Made by a program: the position numbers and the translations under genes. From Ottelia alismoides (lineage: Eukaryota > Streptophyta > Magnoliopsida > Alismatales > Hydrocharitaceae), in assembly GCA_037367405.1 (NCBI GenBank), contig JAZKJV010008264.1, positions 186,001 to 250,000 on the forward strand: DNA of 64,000 bases, given 5' to 3'. Below, piece after piece: positions 22,314 through 33,564 of this stretch (its first letter is position 1; every line of letters begins with the position of its first letter). Below the pieces are notes generated by a model. That model saw only the letters and a program-made list of their open reading frames with translations, searched no databases and was not told the origin of the DNA.

Positions 22314-25300
22314 ATGAAGGTGCTTACTTGGAATGTGCGGGGGTTGGGGGAGGCGGACAAGAGGAGAACTATGGGGTCGAGGTTCGCAGAATGGGGGTGT
22401 GATATCATCATGTTGCAAGAAACAATGCTTCAAGTGGTGGATGACGTTCTTTGGAGGTCGTTTGGTGCGGGGGGATTGGATGAGGTCAGGGCTCTCGATG
22501 CATTGGGGATGGCGGGCGGTTTGCTTATCGCTGGAGGTCTGGCGCCTTTCACACTCGACTCGGTCCTCAGAGGGAGGCATACAATCTCCGTTCTTTTGGT
22601 ACGTGCGGATTCTTCTACCGGTTGCTTTTTCTTGTATCTACTGGGCCCTGCTGCAGTATTAAAAGGAAGGAGCTTTGGGAGGATCTGCGGGAGGCAGGTC
22701 GGCGGATCGCGGGGATCCATGGTTAGTTGGGGGTGACTTTAATGTTACCCTTCGCTCGTCGAATAGACCGCGGTCCAGGGGTGGTCAAGACCCCGGGCTC
22801 GTTGGATTTTGCGGAGGTCGTGGACTCTTTGGCTCTTGAGGATTTGGGAGCGGGGGTATCGCATCACTGGGAGAAATTCGAATTCCCGCTCCCGTATTGA
22901 CAGATTCTTGGCGTCTTTGGAGTTTTTTGGAAGGTTTCCCTCTTTGTAATGTGTCTGCCAGGCCTAGGAGCATGTCTGATTACAATCCTATTCTATGGGA
23001 TTCTGGTGATGCGTCCGTGTCGAGGGGAGTTTTCAGATATGAGAAATGCTGGGTTGCTGGAAGACAACTTCAGGGATCTGGTGACTGCTCACTGGTCTCA
23101 AGCTCAAATGGGGGGCTCGGCGGTGTCGAGGTTTGTTCGCAAGCTCGACTCTTTACGCAGGAGACTGTCCTATTTTCAAGGGGGAGTCGAGGGCGGCGAG
23201 GATTGCTGCCAGGAGGGAGGCGGAGGGGGTGGTCAGCAGCCTTGATGCATTGGAGGTGATAGGGAGCTTCAGCCAGAGGAGTTGGTTGCGCGATCGCTCG
23301 CGCAGAAGAAGATCGCGGCGAAGGATTTGAAGCGGGTAACGGAGTGGCGTCAGAGATCGAGGGTGTCTTGGCTAAAGGAGGGGGATGCCAATACGGCATT
23401 TTTTTCATCGAGTTGCTAGCGGAAGACGACGCTCTAACTCCCTTGCGCTCGATCACGATTAATGATGTTCCCGTGGAGGGGACGACCGATGGGGAGAGCG
23501 ATCGCGGCTCATTTCAGGGAGTTCTCGGCAAGATGCATCCTGAGGGTTTGGAGATGGACGGGGTTTGGAGCTTCGCCACTCTCGCCCTCGTTGTGTGAGG
23601 GTCTGACGAGGGCGGTTTCCTTGGAGGAGGTGAAGGCGGTCGTGTGGGATCTAAATGTGGATGGGACCCTGATGGCTTTCCGGTGGCTTTCTACAAGAAC
23701 TTTTGGGATTTGGTGGGTAAGGAGGTGTTGGAGGTTATCACCGAGTTCTGTGATGGCAATGCGGGTTTTGATCGGATTATAGGCTCTCATTGTGCTGCTT
23801 CCGAAGTACCCCTCGGCCGAGCGAATTGATGAGTAGCCCCCATTGCAATTTCAAATGCTCTATATCTGATCGTGGCGAAGGTGTTTGCTTTAAGGCTTGC
23901 TCGGGTCCTTGACTCCATCATTTCGCCGTTGCAAGCGGCTTTTATTCAGGGAAGACAGATTGCGGATGCCCCACTCTTGCTTCGGAGATGGTTGCAGATT
24001 GGGGTGAAGGAGGGGAGACGTGGTGTGCAGTGGAAAGTTGATTTCGCAAAGGCCTATGATTGCCTTGATTGGAGATTCATCTGGTCGGTTCTGCGGGAGG
24101 AGGGCTTCCCGGAGGTCTGGATCTCTTGGATGCGTTGGTGCGTCACAACGGCCTCGTTCTCGATCATGGTTAATGGGCGCCCGGAGGGGGGCTTTTTCCA
24201 GTCGAGAAGGGGGGTCCGACAGGGTTGTCCCTTGCCCCTCTTCTTTTTGTCGTGGTCGCGGATGTCCTTGCTCAGATGGCTTGCCGTGTTGTGGACTGTG
24301 GGCTTTCGACGGGGTTCTCTAGTGGCGGGGATGGTAATACCTTTACTCCAATATGCCGATGACACTGTCTTTTCATTGAGGGGGGGCCTTGCGGAGGTCT
24401 CGACCATGTCTGCGACGCTTGATTTGTTCAGTGAGATGTCCGGTCTCTTACAAAAATGTCGTCAAATCGAAGGTGGTACTGTTTGGTCTTACTTCGGAGG
24501 AAGTGGACGTGTGCGGTTTGGTTTTGGGTTCGCAACCTGCTCCCTGCCTATTGAATATCTGGGGATGCGCTGGTTTCGGGCAGGGCTAGACTGAGGGATT
24601 GGTCCAAGGGGGTTGAGAAGGTTGAGAAGAAGCTGGCCGGATGGAGATCCGCCTTGCTTTCGAAAGGGGGACGCCTCGTCCTCCTCAAGGCGGTGCTTTC
24701 GTCTATCCGGTATATTTCTTATCTAATCGCTGGTTGCCGGTGGGGATTCGCAGTCGCCTCGAGAAGCTTATGCGAAGGTTTTTGTGGGGCAAGAATGGGA
24801 AGGCTTCGGGGGGGATACACTTGGTGGATTGGGACGGAGGTTACGAGGCGGAAGAGCGATTGGGGGTTGGGTATACGGAGGTTGGACCATGTTAATGAGG
24901 CTTTCCTTCTTAAGTGGGCCAGCAGAATCTGGGGTCCTGGGGAAGATTTGTGTAGTGAGGTCTTGCGGAAGATTCATGTTATTGGCGGGGCACTTCCATT
25001 AGCAGTTGTTCGAGTGGGGGCTCAAACGCCTTTCTGGAAAGGGGTGTAGGAGTTTTCTCTAAATTTTCTTCCCTCTTTGTTCCGGTGCTTCGTCATGGTC
25101 AAACTTTCAGATTATGTATGGATGTTTGGACGGGGGGGACCTCTATGTGCTCAGTTCCCTCACTTGTTCGCTTTGGCAGCCGATAGAAATGCTTGCGTCG
25201 CCTCCTGCTGGTCGGAGGGTGGGTGGTTCCCACCTTTCCGTGTTAATTTCTCAGATCAAAAGCTCGAAGATTTTCTCAAGCTTTTGGATGACATCAGGGA

Positions 25301-25752
25301 GGCCGGTCATCCGTCGGACGGGAGGATCACTGGGCCTAACGGGGGGGCCCGTTCTCCGGCTAGGAAGGCGTATGGGGCGGTTGTTATCCCTCGCCTTCGC
25401 GATTGGAGTGGTTGTACGTGATTGCGGTTTTTTTGGGGGGTTGAGGCTACCTGAAAGGGTGGGTTTATTCCTTTGGTTGTTTCGTAGGCAGAGGTTGATG
25501 ATGAGGGATCGTTGCGCGAGGCTGCTTGGCAATATCTCTGATAGGTGTATTTTGTGCAACAGTGCAGTGGAATCCATGGAGCATCTCTTCTTCGTGTGTC
25601 CGATGGTCGTGTGGGTATGGGAGGAAGCGGTTGAGGCTTGGGTGTGCACCTCGAGCTTGGCGTCCTTCTGTGACTCGCTGGTGGCGAACAAAGATAGGGA
25701 GCGGAGGGTGCTATTACGGCCCTGGCAAGCTTGTGGACGATTTGGCTAGGCA
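22314..25752 (+). pseudogene. L1-1 ORF2 (endonuclease, reverse transcriptase, zf-RVT), frameshifted
   Basis: Replication protein of the LINE: nicks DNA and reverse-transcribes the element RNA in place. ATG at 22314 opens MKVLTWNVRGLG, the start of the APE-type endonuclease, with LQET soon after. Reverse transcriptase blocks include AAFIQGRQIADAPLL (about 23935), WKVDFAKAYDCLDW (about 24032), RRGVRQGCPLPLFF and an intact YADD catalytic site at 24352-24363. The C-terminal zf-RVT domain follows (LPERVGLFLWL, C-x2-C near ILCNSAVESMEHLFFVCPMV, about 25445-25610). At least five frame changes break the ORF, so it cannot make a full protein. Decay looks moderate; domains read easily. Confidence 0.85.
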
Positions 25753-25977
25753 GAAATGAAGCATATTTTTGCGAGGCAGCGCTTTTACAAAGAAAACGTC
25801 CTTTTGCACTGTACACGTTTTGTTGGTGATTGGGGTTGGTTTAGCTTCTTGTGTGGTATCCCCTGCGATACTTTGTAAACCTCCTTTTAACTTTGTTAAG
25901 TTTTAATTATTGGGGCGAACACCACTGAGTGTATCCCCCTTCTTTTGGACTTCAAAAAAAAACTTTAGTGGTCCTGG

Positions 25978-26240
25978 AGGGTTCAGAGACTACTGCATCA
26001 GAGTATATAGTTCAAAGTGGGTCGAGCATCTTATGTCTCTTGGTCCAGAATTTTCCCCTACTGTCACTGCCTTCTCCAATGGTAGAAGCCGCTACTGGCT
26101 CATCCTCTTCGTCTCCAACGATGCAGCAGTTGTTAAAGGGAATCTTGGGATTCAATGCCGCATTCATAGGCGTCGGTATTGGAAATTTTTCAAGAGGTGT
26201 TTCCTTCAAATTTCAAGTATGCTCGTTTAAGTTTAGGACA
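25978..26240 (+). pseudogene. L1-A LINE, ORF1 segment 2
   Basis: Continuation of the host LINE between the right duplication of L1-1 and the 5' LTR of LARD-A. No domain of its own; assigned by position, because both flanking insertions have target duplications that join 19498 to 25978 and 26240 to 33565. Confidence 0.6.
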
Positions 26241-26547
26241 TGTTGGAGTATGTTGAGTATGTGTAACTTATGTGGTAAAATGGATCCTTCTAGGATCCAT
26301 TTACCATATCCAGTTGTTTAATCCCACATCGACCATCTGTGGATTGTGGAGACTCCGTGAGGGCTATATAAGAAGCCCCTTACCCTCTTGTAACAGTGAG
26401 AAAAGTCAATAGACACATCAGCCCTTTGAGGCCTTCTCCTGTGGTTTCATCCCCGCTCTTTAGGGAGTAAGGTTTCACGTAAATCTCATTTGTTCTTGTT
26501 TATTTTCTATCTCTGATATTCGCTTCAGCATTCTTTATTTTCTAACA
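26241..26547 (+). repeat. LARD-A 5' LTR (307 bp)
   Basis: Begins TGTTGGAGTATGTTGAG and ends TTTTCTAACA. TATATAAGAAGCCCC at about 26365 is a promoter candidate. Matches the LTR at 33255-33564 and, on the minus strand, those at 43961 and 45938. Followed at 26548 by TGGTGTCAGAGT, a primer site for initiator tRNA-Met with one mismatch. Confidence 0.9.
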
Positions 26548-26559
26548 TGGTGTCAGAGT

Positions 26560-27804
26560 AGGTTCGATTCTCGAGGAGTTATTTATCATCATTTGTTCGA
26601 GATTTGATTTTGGTGTTTTGAATTTGAAAAATATTATGTTCATGATTGTTCAAGTTCCGCGGATACTTTTTTTACATGGGTTTTTGAAATCATAATTTCT
26701 GGAGTCATGTTTTGTTTGTCACCATCCTTCAGCTAGCATCTCCAGGCAACGATTTCATAGGGTCGGAAATCTAATCGCGGATATCTTCATATCCATAGAT
26801 CAGGCAGTGCAGTACCTGCAATCCAAGGGTATCAGGCCACCCACCGCCACTCCAGGCTCTGCACGTCGCCTCTCCAACGAGCCTCTTTCCAGTTCTCTTC
26901 TGAAGTGAAGAGTGCAGGTGGTGCTCCTCCTAGGTGCTCCTCCCGTCAGGTGGCGATGCTCCAAAAACAAAAAAATGAAGAGGAGGCGGTGCAAGGAGGC
27001 ACCATACCTCCTCTCTTTCTCCTCCAGGCGCACAAGGAACCCTTTTTCCAGGGAGGCGATCAGCCACGGCCTCCTCTGGCTCCGCCTCCAGCACGAGCAA
27101 GAAGCCTCTTCGATTTCAGTGCACCGCCGAACCTCCCTCCAGCACATGTCGACAACGACCTCCTACGTAGAGGAAACTCCTCTTCGCATCTCAAGGCGAT
27201 GACGCCGGTGCTCTCCTCCTCTCTCCAAGATGTCGCACAGGTAGCGCGAGATGCCCTCCAGAGAGGCGATACTCCTCCCATTCCCTGGCTCTTAAGTGAC
27301 GATGCCCTCTCCGACATTCCCATCGTGCCCTTCCTCCAGGTGATGCCACCTCTCCTCCTCAGCGAGCTCCAGCAATGAGCACTCCCTCGCGCTCTCCTTC
27401 CTCCAAGCAGTGGCAGTCCTCTACAGGGGCCAATTCCTTTGGGAGACCCTACCGCACATGAGGATGCAGGAGGCTCGATTCCCATTTAATGAGGGGCCAG
27501 TTCCACAAGTTAAAAAAATTAAGGGAGGGAAACAGCAGCCAAGTCGGCTTGTTGCTGTAAGGCCCAAGTGGGCTAAAAAAGAGAAGAGAAGTAGGACCCT
27601 GGTTTCTAAAAAAGGGAGGGTGATATTTTTGGTCCCAAGTGAACCAAGTTTTTTTGTTTTAAAAAAAAGAGGTGCTGACAAAAAAACGTATGCTTAAAAA
27701 ATATTGTTCGAGAAAACGCGCGTATAAAAGAAAAAACATAAACGAAGAAAAAAATGAGAAGAAAGTCGTATAAAAAATGCAATGGCTTAAAAAATGATGA
27801 TATT
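26560..27804 (+). other. LARD-A internal region, left part (non-coding)
   Basis: Contains an open frame of 157 codons at 26905-27378 with Pro/Leu-rich low-complexity sequence and no known domain, then a purine-rich tract with several AAAAAA runs. The corresponding LARD-B region has only a different, non-homologous open frame, which argues against a conserved protein. Confidence 0.55.
27787..27804. repeat. Target-site duplication of L1-C (left)
   Basis: TTAAAAAATGATGATATT here; 32395-32413 has the same sequence with one extra A and one T-to-C change, overlapping the A tail. Confidence 0.8.
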
Positions 27805-29228
27805 ACCAAACCATCCACCATCTGTTGTCCAGGAATGAAAGTTGACTGACCCTGAAGTACCACCAAGTCCAAAACTACTTAAGCATGTTTGCTAAGATCT
27901 TAGCCACAATGAGATATATTGCGTTGGATAAAGCAATCAGTCTAAAGTCCTCAATCCTCGTCGTTGTCTCCTTCTTGGGAAGCAGAAATAGCAGTGAACT
28001 GTTGACCTTCTCGAAGCCTCTACTCCCTTCCCTGAACTCCTTAACCACCTCCATGAGATCTCCCTTCAACACATCCCAGAACTCGCCGTAGAACAAAATC
28101 GGGAAACCATCGAGACCAAGAGCACCATCCGCGTTTAACTCCCAGACCGCGCTCTTCACCTTCACTTCGGCGAAAGGATCCAGTAAACCCTCCGCCAGCT
28201 CTCCCGATAAACACTCCATCCCTCTCCCCAACCACCCCCCAGCCGTCCCTTCTTCGCCTTCGCGACACCCCCCACGAAGTGTTCTCGAAGCGCACTGCCA
28301 AGTTGTACCTGCCCCGACACACTAACACTACAAATCTCGATCTCATGCAAAAAGTTCCCTTTTCCTCCTTCTTGAGGCCATAGTATCGAAAAACATCATA
28401 TTGGTGTCGCCCTCCCTCAGCCATCGTTATCTAGACCTCTGCCTCCACTCGGCCTCTTCCTTTCGATCCTCTAGCAACAGCTCTTCAAGAAGGTTCAACC
28501 TCTCAGCCAACTCATCCTGGTCCAGGCCACGTTCATCATCAAGCCCATCCAGCCGACTCACCCCGGCCTGAGCCTCCTTCATCCAAGCCCTTCGTCTCGT
28601 GATGCAAATTGATTCCGGCATCGACGTTGATAATAAAATAATTTTTGGTGGATTTTTGGTAGGAGAAATAGAAGGGTTGAGAAGAAGAACTCGTCGGTAA
28701 CGGGGGGTTGAAGGAGGAGAACCGCGGAGATCGCGTGGGGAGAAGAAGGAGAGGAAAGAGGGAGATAAAAATCTCAATTTTGATTAATACTTGACTGCCT
28801 AAAAACATTGGGCTACCATCTCTTTATATAGGAGAGATGGGGTTACAAAAATAGTAAACTAATTAAAATTGACAACCAACTTATCCTAATTGGACTCTGA
28901 CAAATTTTAAAATTCAAATTGACCTCTAATTACCCTAATTAGACTCTTGACCAAAATTAACTCTACGAATAAACGTTGAGATCACATGCGATCTCAATTA
29001 TTTAATTAGACAATTACGACAACCTAAAAACGTAAATAAAATTGATAATTAAAAATAAATAAATATTTGGCCCTATGTTTGGAGCCCACACTGCATCACC
29101 TCACCTCTACCTCCCTCCCGAACTTAAAAAGGAACGACTTCAGCAACACTAGCTTACTCGAGAAACGAGAAACCGTCGAACCCTCTAGGGACCAGCTTCA
29201 CTATCGCGAAGCAACCTCCTCTTGAAAC
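27805..29228 (-). mobile_element. L1-C, inverted 5' part (twin-primed)
   Basis: Minus-strand ORF2 of an L1 LINE, broken by a solo LTR. Reading leftward: KSFLFKFGREVEV (about 29120), then after the LTR RRRAWMKEAQAGVSRLDGLDD, NLLEELLLED, WRQRSR, RWLREGDTNMMF (about 28400), VWELNADGALGLDGFPILFY and LLFLLPKKETTTRIEDF, SNAIYLIVAKILAN (about 27900), QSTFIPGQQMVDG (about 27830). The next RT block, IDYAKAYDCVDW, is found only on the plus strand from 29229. That arrangement, with one outer duplication, is the hallmark of twin priming. Confidence 0.85.
28600..29098 (-). repeat. Probable solo LTR, 499 bp, inside L1-C
   Basis: Begins TGATGCA and ends TGCATCA, a 7-bp inverted terminus, and splits the L1-C frame. 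On the minus strand CTATATAAAG at about 28836-28827 looks like a TATA box, so the LTR probably reads leftward. No 5-bp duplication is recognisable (TCTCG left, CCTCA right). No internal element sequence on either side. Confidence 0.6.
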
Positions 29229-29475
29229 CCAAGATAGATTATGCCAAAGCGTATGACTGTGTTGACTGGAATTTCCTATGGGCGTCCATGCGATGACGTG
29301 GCTCCAATGGACTCTGGATTGGGTGGATGAAGAGGTGTGTCACCACCTCTCCTCCTACTCGGTCCTGGTGAACGGCAAACTGGAGGGGATTTTTTTCTAG
29401 CCTTAGTGGGTGTCCGACAGGATTGTCCCCTAGCTCCGATGCTTTTTATACTAGTAGCTGACACTCTGGCGGTCC

Positions 29476-29483
29476 TTTTCAAG
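29476..29483. repeat. 8-bp TSD of hAT-2 (left)
   Basis: TTTTCAAG, repeated exactly at 30970-30977. Confidence 0.93.
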
Positions 29484-30969
29484 TAGGGTTGAGCATTAGG
29501 TCGGGCTAGCCCGACCCGGCCTGCAACCCGACCCGTTAAGCCTGGCCCGAACCCGAACCTGTTTAAATTTGGGTCGAACTCGAGCCCAAAAAAAGAACAC
29601 GTTTCTAAAAAGAGCCAGGTTCGGGATGAGTAGAGGCCGACCTGCAGCCCGGCTCGAAAAACCAACCGAAGCCTGATCCCAACCTATATATAATATATAT
29701 ATAATATATTACTTTAACCCTTATTCCCTGTGGCCCACACCAACCCAATCCCCTTCAAACCCTATCTCCACTCTCCAACGATACTAACATGCACCAGTAT
29801 TTCAAATAGGGATGGCTATCGAGCCCAACGAGCTGAGCCAGTCCCTGGCTCGGGCTCGGGCTCAATAAGCCCAACTGGGATCGGGCTCGGGCTCGGGCTC
29901 GTTCGAGCCCAACCGAGCTAGCTCGAGCTCGGGCTTGATGAACTCGAGCCCTTATCGAGCTGGCTCAGGCTCGATAAGGCTCAAGTCGAGCCCCTTATCG
30001 AGCCCAAGCTCCTTATGCAACCTGGTCTGGGCTCGAGCTCAAGTCGAGCTCGTTAAGGAAAATGGGTACTTTTTGGTGGAAAAGTGGTTTGTGCGAGTTC
30101 GAACTCGAGACCTACTCTATCAAAGACTGGATTCCTCAACAGTAGGCCACTATCAAAGTTGTGTATAAAATCTTAATTATAATATATATTGTAACATTAT
30201 ATTTGCACATAAAAAATTACTAATTTTCTAATGCGTGGGCCTAGGGCAAATGTGTGGGCATGACTGGTATTTGAGAATTTGGTCATGACTCGTGACTCGT
30301 ATAAGGGTCAAAGTTAGTGGAGGGAAAATTGCAAAAGGGCTAATTTTATTTTGTTCGTATTATATATAAATATATAAATAGTATATGTATATATTTCTTA
30401 TCGAGCACCTTAAATGAGTTATCGAGCCGAACGAGGCTTGGCTCGAGCTCGACTCGTTAAGCTATCGAGCCCAAAATTCTGGCTCGGACTCGGCTCAATA
30501 GCCTAATGAGCCGGACTCATGAGCCCTTATAGAGCTGAGCCCGATCCTGGCTCATCGAGCCGTGACTCAATAGCCAGCCTTAATTTCAAAGTTTTGAAAA
30601 AATAAAATGTATATGAAAAAATCAAAAGCTTTTAAAGAAAAAAATTAAACATTTCAAAAAATTTTATCAAAATGCGATGGGGATGTCAAAATTCTTAAAT
30701 TTATCACAAGTTTATTTTAAAAGTAAAAAGTTTTTAAAAAAGGCATTTCCATATCACCCATTAATTAAGCATTTTTAAAAAAAATCAAAAGTTTTTAAAG
30801 GGAAAAAAGTTATTGGGTCGACCCGACCCGAACCCGGCTCGTTTAAGTTCGGGTCAGGATCGGGTTCGGGCTGACCCATCCAAATTTTTTCAGATCGCAG
30901 TCTGGCCTGAAACCCGAAAAATAAACGAGCTCAGGTTCGGGCCGATGCCCGGTCCGATAATCAACCCTA
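29484..30969. mobile_element. hAT-2: non-autonomous hAT, 1486 bp, inside L1-C
   Basis: Left end TAGGGTTGAGCATTAGG; right end is the complement of TAGGGTTGATTATCGG; flanked by a perfect 8-bp duplication. Same terminal family as hAT-1. GC-rich subterminal GACCCGAACCCG repeats. About half its length is a second hAT inserted at 29807. No transposase or cargo seen. Confidence 0.92.
29807..30582. mobile_element. hAT-3: non-autonomous hAT, 776 bp, nested in hAT-2
   Basis: Ends TAGGGATGGCTATCGAG and complement of TAAGGCTGGCTATTGAG, flanked by exact 8-bp duplications ATTTCAAA (29799-29806 and 30583-30590). Subterminal GGCTCG and GAGCTC repeats fill both arms. A different terminal family from hAT-2. 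The centre contains GAGTTCGAACTCGAGACC, which resembles a tRNA B-box but is not a tRNA. Confidence 0.93.
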
Positions 30970-32413
30970 TTTTCAAGCGTGCAGTGGAAGAAGGTTAGTG
31001 CGAGGGATTTCGAAAGGTTGGTGTGAGGGATTTCGACTGGAGGAGATCTCAATCCCCTTGCTACAAGATACAGATGATACTATTATTTTTCTTGGAGGCT
31101 CGGAAAAGCGGAATTGCATGTTGTTCAACAGGTGGAAATATTCAACATAACGCGCCAGTGTTGGGATGGATGACGCATAACGCGCCAGTGTTGCGACGTT
31201 GATGGAATGTCCTCTGGGAGCCCTACCTATCTCTTACATGGGGTTGTTGGTGGTGGTTGGGAAGTTAAAAAAGTCTGGCTGGGACAATGTGCAGAGAATG
31301 GAATAGAGGTTGGATGGGTGGAAGGCGATCACGCTATCTGGGGGGCAATGGAGGCTTAGGGATGCGTGATGTGGAATGCATGAACAAGGCTCTGCTGGCT
31401 AAATGGTGATCCAGATCTGGGTTCCTCATCATCACTGGCAGCTAAGCTCATGCGGAAAATTTATGGCGTTAAGGGCGAGTTGGCGACCGGGAGAGTGCGA
31501 TTCGAATCGTCGTTGTGGGTCGGAGTACAAGAGATTTTACCCTCACTTGCTCCCAGGCTCCAGTCGAAGGTGGGGGACAACCACTTGTTCAGATTCAGGC
31601 GCGATGACTAGACGGGAGAGGGAGCGCTTGAGGGAAGATTTCTGAGATTGTATGCTTTAGCAGTATCGAAGGAAAGCCTTCTTTAGCAAGTGACGAGGTC
31701 GAGTGTGTGGTCGTCGATCTTTGTGTCAGATCTTTCGGAGCAGTGTTTGGAGGAGTTTATTAGGTTGGAAGATGAGATTCCAATGCTGGGAGACTTCGCT
31801 TAGTTTGTTGATAACTTTGTGTAGGAAAGCGAGAGATTCTCTACTAAGAGAGCTTATGAGGAACTAAGAGTGGCAGAGGTACGGGATGTAGAGCTTTGCC
31901 AGGACATGAAGTTGGTATGAGGAACTAAGATTCCGTGTAGAGTCAAGATTTTTCTTTGTTGCCTGAGAAGGGACCGTTTGTGCGACAAGGCAAGGAGAGA
32001 GCGGTTATTTAGCATGGAGAATACACAATGTGACAGGTGTGAGGGGCAAATTGAGGACGCGGACCATCTATTCTTCAAGTGCAGTCTGCACAGGTAAGGA
32101 AGGAGGTTGGTGTCTCGTGGGTGGAGACTAGTGGGCAGTTGCTTTCTGGAGATCGCTTCGTGCGGTAGGGAACAACTCCATGGACGACTGCTCCAAACCG
32201 TTTGCAGTTCTTTAGGCCATCTGGACTGGACGGAACGATCTGACCTTCAACAATCAGACGTTTATTCGGAAAATATCGTTTCCCATTGTAAAGCGCTTTA
32301 TAACTTTTTGGCCTCACAGTAATGTACTCTAATCTCTTTTTAATGAAATCATTATTGCAGTGACTCCCACCTAGGGAGATCACTCTCTTTTATATTAAAA
32401 AAATGATGACATT

Positions 32414-33254
32414 GTAAGAAGAAAAGCCGAAAAAATTGAAATCGATTTATGTGGATTTTTGTTTTCCCCATTTTGATATCTTCTCCCAACTTTGTCGTTG
32501 TCATTGTGTTCCAAGAAGCATGGGAGAAAGGGTGGTATTGTGTAGAGTCACATGTCTGATTCAGATATCAGATCTTCATAATCCAGGCCAGCCAGATTGT
32601 CAGACTCTACATATTATTTAGATTTCAGACTCGACGATCGAATGTCGAGTCTTTAGTTTGATGTGCACATGTCTGTCATCATCAGTTTTGTGATCCCCAT
32701 CTGTTGTTTTTGGTTTTAGAGTTTTCATGTGATCCATAAGGACTCCCGAGTAAAGATCCCATTCCCTATGCCATATGGGCTAAGATTTTCATATGGTTTC
32801 ATAGGGACTACAGAGTAAAGATCCCATTCTCTAAGCCAGTATGGGAGAGACCCAGTTCTCTGATGAGGAGACCTTTCAGACTCCATTCTCCGACGACCGT
32901 GGGATCTGATGAGGATGTCTCCACGGCTTTTTCAGTTCGGCCCTTTCAGAGATGGAGCAGTTGTCCATATGATGTGGTGGGCCAGAGTACTCCAACGAGG
33001 AGGCTTGCTCTAATTGCGGTGACTCTGACAGGCGCAGTACAGAGCACATGCTCTCTGACAAGGAGACTCAGTTCAGTTGACTCACATTCCAGTCCATTTG
33101 TTCCTCCTCACCTATACGACATGAGAAGCAACGTCCTCGACAACAGTCGACATATGTGTTGAGTTGATATTGTTCGTAGTGTCTTGTAGTGTGAGTTTGA
33201 GATTTCATTTTGTTTGTCCAAGCTGAACATTACATGCTCCAGCTAGAGGGGGAG
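32414..33254 (+). other. LARD-A internal region, right part, with polypurine tract
   Basis: Non-coding. Near-duplicate lines TTTTCATGTGATCCATAAGGACT and TTTCATATGGTTTCATAGGGACT, each followed by AGTAAAGATCCCATTC (about 32725-32830). Ends CCAGCTAGAGGGGGAG, the plus-strand primer tract of the 3' LTR. Confidence 0.7.
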
Positions 33255-33564
33255 TGTTGGAGTATGTTAAGTATGTGTCACTTATTTGGTAGATGGGTAG
33301 ATGGATCCCTCCATGATCCATTTACCACATCCAGTTGTTTAGTCCCACATCGATCGTCTGTGGGATGTGGAGACTCGGTGAGGGCTATATAAGAAGCCCC
33401 TCACCTTTTTATAACAATGAGAAAAATTAATATTAGTCCTTTGAGACATCCTCCCATGGTTTCATCCCGAACCTTAAGGAGTAGGATTCCATGCAAATCC
33501 TGTCATTCTTCTTGTTTATTTTTCTATCTCCGATATTCGCTTCTGCATTCTTTATTTTCTAACA
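33255..33564 (+). repeat. LARD-A 3' LTR (310 bp)
   Basis: TGTTGGAGTATGTTAAG to TTTTCTAACA; clearly the partner of 26241-26547, with scattered substitutions, so this insertion is older than LARD-B. Confidence 0.9.

Larger units (their letters stand above)
19499..25960 (+). mobile_element. L1-1: full-span L1-type LINE with hAT inside
   Basis: Bounded by a 17-bp target duplication and ending in a short oligo-A tail (25953-25960). GC-rich internal sequence differs from the AT-rich surroundings. It contains ORF1 with zinc knuckles, ORF2 with endonuclease, RT and C-terminal zinc-binding domain, and an 836-bp hAT element at the ORF1/ORF2 junction. Without that insert it is about 5.6 kb, within the plant L1 size range. 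Frameshifts in both ORFs make it non-autonomous today. Confidence 0.92.
29229..32396 (+). mobile_element. L1-C, sense 3' part with hAT-2 inserted
   Basis: Plus-strand continuation of L1-C: IDYAKAYDCVDWNFLW at 29236, a GCPTGLSPSSDAFY-like block (RT QGCP region, frameshifted), then hAT-2, then a decayed YADD (DTDDTIIFL, about 31070) and the C-terminal zf-RVT domain (VKIFLCCLRRDRLCDKARRE, then C-x2-C-EGQIEDADHLFFKC, 31925-32090). Ends in an A-rich tail at 32397 followed by the right target duplication. All frames are broken. Confidence 0.85.
26241..33564 (+). mobile_element. LARD-A: non-autonomous copia-type LTR element holding L1-C
   Basis: Two LTRs, a primer site at 26548, a purine tract (GCTAGAGGGGGAG) just before the 3' LTR and a 5-bp duplication with one mismatch (GGACA left, GGACC right) define one element of 7.3 kb. 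Removing the L1-C insertion (27805-32400) leaves about 2.7 kb with no gag or pol. The internal sequence after L1-C (32414-32640) matches LARD-B: AGAAAAGCCG, then TTCTCCCAAC, GTGTAGAGTCACATGTCTGATTCAGATATC. The family is thus conserved without coding capacity and must have used proteins from an autonomous relative. The term LARD/TRIM-like is mine; the LTR and primer-site style suggests copia. Confidence 0.85.

Noticed and set aside
26905..27378. 157-codon plus-strand ORF inside LARD-A
   Set aside because: Low-complexity Pro/Leu sequence absent from LARD-B; not treated as a gene.
30093..30160. tRNA gene or SINE promoter
   Set aside because: GAGTTCGAACTCGAGACC resembles a B-box, but there is no A-box at the right distance and no cloverleaf; it is in the core of hAT-3.
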